A stretch of 64,000 nucleotides of DNA, from contig JACKBI010000018.1 of the NCBI GenBank assembly GCA_020634615.1, forward strand, positions 62,001 to 126,000, given 5' to 3'. Under the pieces are notes generated by a model, which worked only from the letters and a program-made list of their open reading frames with translations, was not told the origin of the DNA and ran no database searches. Shown piece by piece: positions 60,602 through 64,000 of the stretch. The translations under genes were made by a program, and so were the position numbers. This stretch comes from Anaerolineales bacterium (GTDB taxonomy: Bacteria; Chloroflexota; Anaerolineae; JAAEKA01). Each line of letters starts with the position of its first letter. Position 1 is the stretch's first letter.

Positions 60602-63112
60602 TTACGCTCGGCTGGCCAGGAGACTCGGCGCATTTCGGTCGAGAATCCGGTAGGCCAGCAGCTTGACACGGTCGTTGATCAGGAACCAGACCAGCGCGTA
60701 ACCCCAGACGACCGCTGCCCAGCCCCAGCCGATGGGCGCCATCAGGATGCCGTACACGGCGAACAGCGTGGCGAGGGCCTGAGTGCCCAGCACCGCGCCG
60801 ATCAACAAGTTGGCCGGTCGCGATGACCAGAACGGGCCGCGGGTACGCGTGAGGAAGATGGTCAGATGGCCAGCCAGCGACAGCTTCAGATACATCAGCG
60901 ACTGGATCGTAGCCTTGTCGAGATGGAACACCCGCTCGCCAAGATAGAACAGCCCAAACGACGCTATCAGGCCCGTGATGCCGAGGACGGTGGCAATGCC
61001 CAGAACCCGCCGCATGTCCCACGTCTCCGGCTCGCTGGAATACTCCGCGTTGTCGTAGGCAATGGAGAGGATCGCGCCGTCGTTCAGCAGGGCAAGCAGC
61101 ACGATCATCACAGTCGTTACCGGGTAGAAGTTGAAGACCAGTATCGAGAGGGTCATGAACAGCAGCACTCGTATCGTTTCGGCGATACGATAGATGGCGT
61201 AGCTGTTCATGCGCTGGAAAATCCTGCGACTCTCCTTAATGGCGTCCACGATCACCGACAGGCCGGGCGTCAGCAGCACGATGTCGGCAGCGCTGCGGGC
61301 GGCATCAGTCGCGCCCGATACGGCGATGCCAACGTCTGCTTTCTTCAACGCCGGGGCGTCGTTGACGCCGTCGCCGGTCATGCCGACGATGTGGTCTCGC
61401 CGTTGCAGCGTGTCGACAATGTGGAACTTGTGCTCGGGGTAGACCTGGGCAAAGCCGTCCGCGTTCTCGATGCGGTCGTCCAGCTGCCCCACTTCGTAAT
61501 GTTTTGCATCGCCGAACAGGCTGGCATCCAGCAGGTTAGCGCCGAGATCAAGCTGGCGGGCGATTTCCTGGCCGATGGCCAGTTGGTCGCCGGTGACCAG
61601 TTTCACCTTAACGCCCAGCTCGCGGGCTGCTGCGATGGTAGCTTTGGAGTCAGGCCGCGGCGGATCGTAGAGGGGCAGGATGCCCAGAAATTGCCAGGTC
61701 TCGCCAACGCTGCGGGCAACGCCCAGCGAACGGAAGCCGCGGGCAGCATACTCGTGCACCGCCTGGTCGACCGCGGGCTGCACCTGGGCGGCATTGCCGT
61801 TTTCGGCCAGCGCCAGCACGACTTGCGGCGCGCCCTTGGTGACCCTGAACGACGTGCCATCAGGTCCGCGCACCGTGGCTTCGGTGCGCTTGCTGACCGG
61901 ATCAAACGGCTGGAAGTGGGTGACCTCGTAGCCGCTCTGATCGCCGGTAGCCAGGCCGCTCAGGACGGCCATATCCATCGAGTCGTTGTCTTCAGCGCGC
62001 GATGCCAGTGCTGCGCAGAGGAAAAGCTGGCGCGAATCGCCGCCCTGGACGACGAACGGGTCGCCCAGCGTCAGCTTGTTCTGGGTCAACGTGCCGGTCT
62101 TGTCCGAGCAAAGGACATCCATGCCCGCCATTTCTTCGATGCTGGCCAGCCGGCTGACCACCGCCTCATCTTTGGCCAGGAGCTTGGCGCCCACAGCCAT
62201 CGTGACCGACAGGACCGCGGGCATGGCCACCGGCACAGCAGCAACCGTCAGCACCAGCGCGAACTGCAAGGTCGTCAGCATGTTGTCGCCACGGAACAGG
62301 GCGGTCGCGAGGATCAGGATCACCAGGCTCAACGCCAGCACGATCAGGTAGTCACCGATCTTCAGGACCGCCTTCTGGAAGTGGCTGGTTGTGTGAGCCG
62401 TCTCGACCAGACTGGCAGTTCTGCCGAAATAGGTCTCGCTGCCGGTGGCGTAGACCAGCGCGTCGCTCTCGCCCTGTTTGATCACCGAGCCTGAGTAGAC
62501 AGCATCGCCAAGCTTACGGGACACCGGCAGCGACTCGCCGGTCAGCGCCGACTGGTCCACTTGCAGCGGGTCTTCATCCAGCAGGCGCGAGTCCGCCGGG
62601 ACGATGTCGCCAAGGCGCACGCGAATCAGGTCGCCGTCCACCAGTTCGCGGGTTGGAATGACCTGCCATTGGCCGTCGCGTTTGACCCTGGCCTGCGGTG
62701 CCAGGTGCGCCTTCAGTGCTGCGATGGTGTTGCCTGCCTGGTATTCCTCCCAGAAGCCAACCGCGGCGTTCAACACCAGCAACATCAGGATGATGGCGAA
62801 ATCTGTCCAGTGGCGAACCACTGCCGACAGGATCGCAGCCACCTCGATCATCCAGGGGATCGGACCCCAGAAATAGGTCAGAAACTTGAGAAGGGGACGG
62901 GTCCTCTCTTCGGCCAGTTCATTGTAGCCGTTCTGTTCAAGCCGGCGCTGGACCTCTGCCGAAGTCAGGCCGTCCGCTGAGAAACCCAGTCGTTGCTTGA
63001 GCACCGGCAAGGGCAGGTCAGCTGCAGAATCCGCTGCGGGTGCGGCTTGTTTCCCGCCATTGTGGGATTTCAGGAAGTTCGGATGCGAATGTAGTTTTGT
63101 CGCGTTGGTCAT
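60602..63112 (-). CDS. Proton-efflux P-type ATPase (P3A)
   Basis: 836-residue plasma-membrane H+-ATPase-like protein, related to fungal/plant PMA pumps. Actuator motif LTGESLPVSRKLGD, phosphorylated D337 in CSDKTGTLTQNKL, GDGVNDAPALKKADVGIAVSGATDAARSAADIVLL, about ten membrane helices. P3A enzymes typically have VAAVPVAMPAVLSVTMAVGA, present here. It exports protons using ATP. The first 30 residues are Asn/Ser/Gly-rich and not conserved. Together with MgtA it is the second P-type pump in 10 kb on the same strand. Confidence 0.93.
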   Translation of the reverse strand: MTNATKLHSHPNFLKSHNGGKQAAPAADSAADLPLPVLKQRLGFSADGLTSAEVQRRLEQNGYNELAEERTRPLLKFLTYFWGPIPWMIEVAAILSAVVRHWTDFAIILMLLVLNAAVGFWEEYQAGNTIAALKAHLAPQARVKRDGQWQVIPTRELVDGDLIRVRLGDIVPADSRLLDEDPLQVDQSALTGESLPVSRKLGDAVYSGSVIKQGESDALVYATGSETYFGRTASLVETAHTTSHFQKAVLKIGDYLIVLALSLVILILATALFRGDNMLTTLQFALVLTVAAVPVAMPAVLSVTMAVGAKLLAKDEAVVSRLASIEEMAGMDVLCSDKTGTLTQNKLTLGDPFVVQGGDSRQLFLCAALASRAEDNDSMDMAVLSGLATGDQSGYEVTHFQPFDPVSKRTEATVRGPDGTSFRVTKGAPQVVLALAENGNAAQVQPAVDQAVHEYAARGFRSLGVARSVGETWQFLGILPLYDPPRPDSKATIAAARELGVKVKLVTGDQLAIGQEIARQLDLGANLLDASLFGDAKHYEVGQLDDRIENADGFAQVYPEHKFHIVDTLQRRDHIVGMTGDGVNDAPALKKADVGIAVSGATDAARSAADIVLLTPGLSVIVDAIKESRRIFQRMNSYAIYRIAETIRVLLFMTLSILVFNFYPVTTVMIVLLALLNDGAILSIAYDNAEYSSEPETWDMRRVLGIATVLGITGLIASFGLFYLGERVFHLDKATIQSLMYLKLSLAGHLTIFLTRTRGPFWSSRPANLLIGAVLGTQALATLFAVYGILMAPIGWGWAAVVWGYALVWFLINDRVKLLAYRILDRNAPSLLASRA

Positions 63113-63146
63113 TTGAAGACCTCCTTACCACCAGCAGATCCGTGTT

Positions 63147-64000
63147 TCAGGGCGCGACGCCCGGAACGATGACGCTTGCATCTGCGTTGGTGTGATAGTC
63201 GATCTGCTGGCCCTGTGCCTCCATGGTAATCAGGTAGCCGGGTGTCACCTGCGCGCTACATGGCTTGTCGGACATTGCCACGCCCAGGCAGTCGTCCGGC
63301 CACTCTACCAGCGTTTTGCTCACAACGCGCACCTGGTCGGCTGGTATGCCCAGTTTGGCAGCGAGCGTTTCCTGTGCAGCCGAAGCCGCGACGCTGTTGG
63401 CGATCACCGGTCCCTCCTTGCCTGGCAGCACCATCACGCCGGTGGAATCGGTGTGGTATTCGTAGCGCTGGCCGCCGGTCTCGAGGATGATACGAAAGCC
63501 GGGTGTCTCACCACGCGTGCACAAGACACCGGGGCGTGTCACTCCCAGGCAGCCATCGGGCCAACTCAGCGCCTCGCTGCTGACGACCTTGATCTCCAGC
63601 GGAGCGATCCCCAACGTGCCGGCCAGCATTTCGATTGCCGCGCCGGTGGCCGACGCGCTGTCGTTGGGAACCGTCGCTTGCGCGGATGGCGCACTGGCTT
63701 GCGGCGCAACGCTGGTGGTTTGCGCCTCGTCCCCGCCGATAATCAGCCACTTGTCACCCAGGTGCTCCAACTGGACAGTCTGCTCGATCAGCCTGGTATC
63801 AGTGATTTCCTGGCCGTTTCTCAACCGCAGGCGGAGACGGTAGTGCACGCTGGCCAGCACCTGGGGATCGGCCGGCTGTTGCGCTGTCACCGTCAGCGAC
63901 AGCAACTGGAGCGAGCTGCCGGGCTGCGCTTCGGCCAGCCATTGATGCGCGACATCCAGGGTTCGCGTCAGACCGGCCGGATCGACCACCTGGTCGGGCG
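63147..64000 (-). CDS. Exported-type protein with two WPDxCLG repeats (5' partial)
   Basis: At least 284 residues; the frame runs past the right edge so the start and any signal peptide are missing. Two homologous units of about 80 residues are visible: LGIAPLEIKVVSSEALSWPD with CLGVTRPGVLC, then PGFRIILETGGQRYEYHTDSTG; and LGIPADQVRVVSKTLVEWPD with CLGVAMSDKPC, then PGYLITMEAQGQQIDYHTNADAS. Each has the WPDxCLG signature and a second Cys, suggesting one disulfide per unit. A linker rich in Ala/Ser/Val precedes them. Function of this repeat is unknown to me. Ends 34 nt before the ATPase start on the same strand. Confidence 0.7.
   Translation of the reverse strand, partial: PDQVVDPAGLTRTLDVAHQWLAEAQPGSSLQLLSLTVTAQQPADPQVLASVHYRLRLRLRNGQEITDTRLIEQTVQLEHLGDKWLIIGGDEAQTTSVAPQASAPSAQATVPNDSASATGAAIEMLAGTLGIAPLEIKVVSSEALSWPDGCLGVTRPGVLCTRGETPGFRIILETGGQRYEYHTDSTGVMVLPGKEGPVIANSVAASAAQETLAAKLGIPADQVRVVSKTLVEWPDDCLGVAMSDKPCSAQVTPGYLITMEAQGQQIDYHTNADASVIVPGVAP

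Noticed and set aside
60866..62494. 542-codon + strand frame opposite the proton ATPase
   Set aside because: Gln/His/Arg-rich product typical of antisense shadows; the minus strand encodes a complete P-type ATPase.

Overview
This 64-kb window reads as a chromosomal segment of a high-GC bacterium, most likely a member of the Chloroflexota (Caldilineae/Anaerolineae-like). The clues are lipoproteins and secreted proteins with long Thr-Pro linkers, Calx-beta, kelch and dockerin-like secreted proteins, a FeoA-FeoB-FeoC set, paired AI-2E permeases, and many short dispersed palindromes and heptamer-type tandem repeats. The lineage is inferred from gene content only. I saw no rRNA, tRNA, CRISPR array, insertion sequence or phage gene.

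Region 1 (3-17531, + strand) looks like a beta-glucan (laminarin-type) utilisation locus. It holds the end of an ABC sugar-binding protein, a broken ROK sugar kinase/regulator, a GH1 beta-glucosidase, a fused CoA-transferase, a 1200-residue one-gene signalling protein (LacI-type ligand-binding domain, histidine kinase, receiver, AraC DNA-binding domain), a 1631-residue secreted GH16 beta-glucanase, and a 1165-residue GH94-like protein that is probably a beta-1,3-glucan phosphorylase of the GH149/GH161 type. In the GH16 protein the catalytic domain is inserted inside one of its own carbohydrate-binding modules. The expected flow is extracellular cleavage by GH16, uptake by the ABC system, and cytoplasmic phosphorolysis and hydrolysis, with the AraC-type protein as controller.

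Region 2 (17893-30737) holds two overlapping AI-2E permease genes, then a minus-strand molybdenum hydroxylase cluster: a fused FAD/2Fe-2S subunit, a beta-propeller lipoprotein and a molybdopterin subunit. In both enzyme genes a short tandem repeat has become protein linker. A MOSC protein, feoA-feoB-feoC iron uptake and a YcxB-like membrane protein follow.

Region 3 (30776-45692) is mixed. It has gpsA, two Thr/Pro-rich surface proteins, a DUF4037 protein, an FmdB zinc ribbon, a two-component system with a secreted partner, a LysE exporter, a small membrane protein with two overlapping histidine phosphatases, an aldo/keto reductase, and a 14-repeat kelch protein with a dockerin-like end.

Region 4 (45815-53601) pairs housekeeping genes (aspS-maeA, asnS) with a cluster of small toxin-antitoxin-type genes in different states of decay: an AbrB-like antitoxin behind a palindromic operator, hicB with a nonsense-mutated hicA, a frameshifted SHOCT-type gene, and an intact DUF4258 gene overlapping a small partner. 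A molybdenum-hydroxylase maturation gene (yqeB-like) follows.

Region 5 (53615-64000, - strand) is about membranes and ions. It holds an MgtA-type Mg2+ ATPase overlapping a lysyl-PG flippase-like gene and a DUF2156 aminoacyl-lipid synthase (a split MprF), an S41 protease whose catalytic lysine position is threonine, a P3A proton ATPase, and a protein with two WPDxCLG repeats that runs off the window.

At least six families of dispersed palindromes lie between genes. One family (arms close to GACTTCGGAAGTCGCCG with exactly 50 nt between arms) is present three times.
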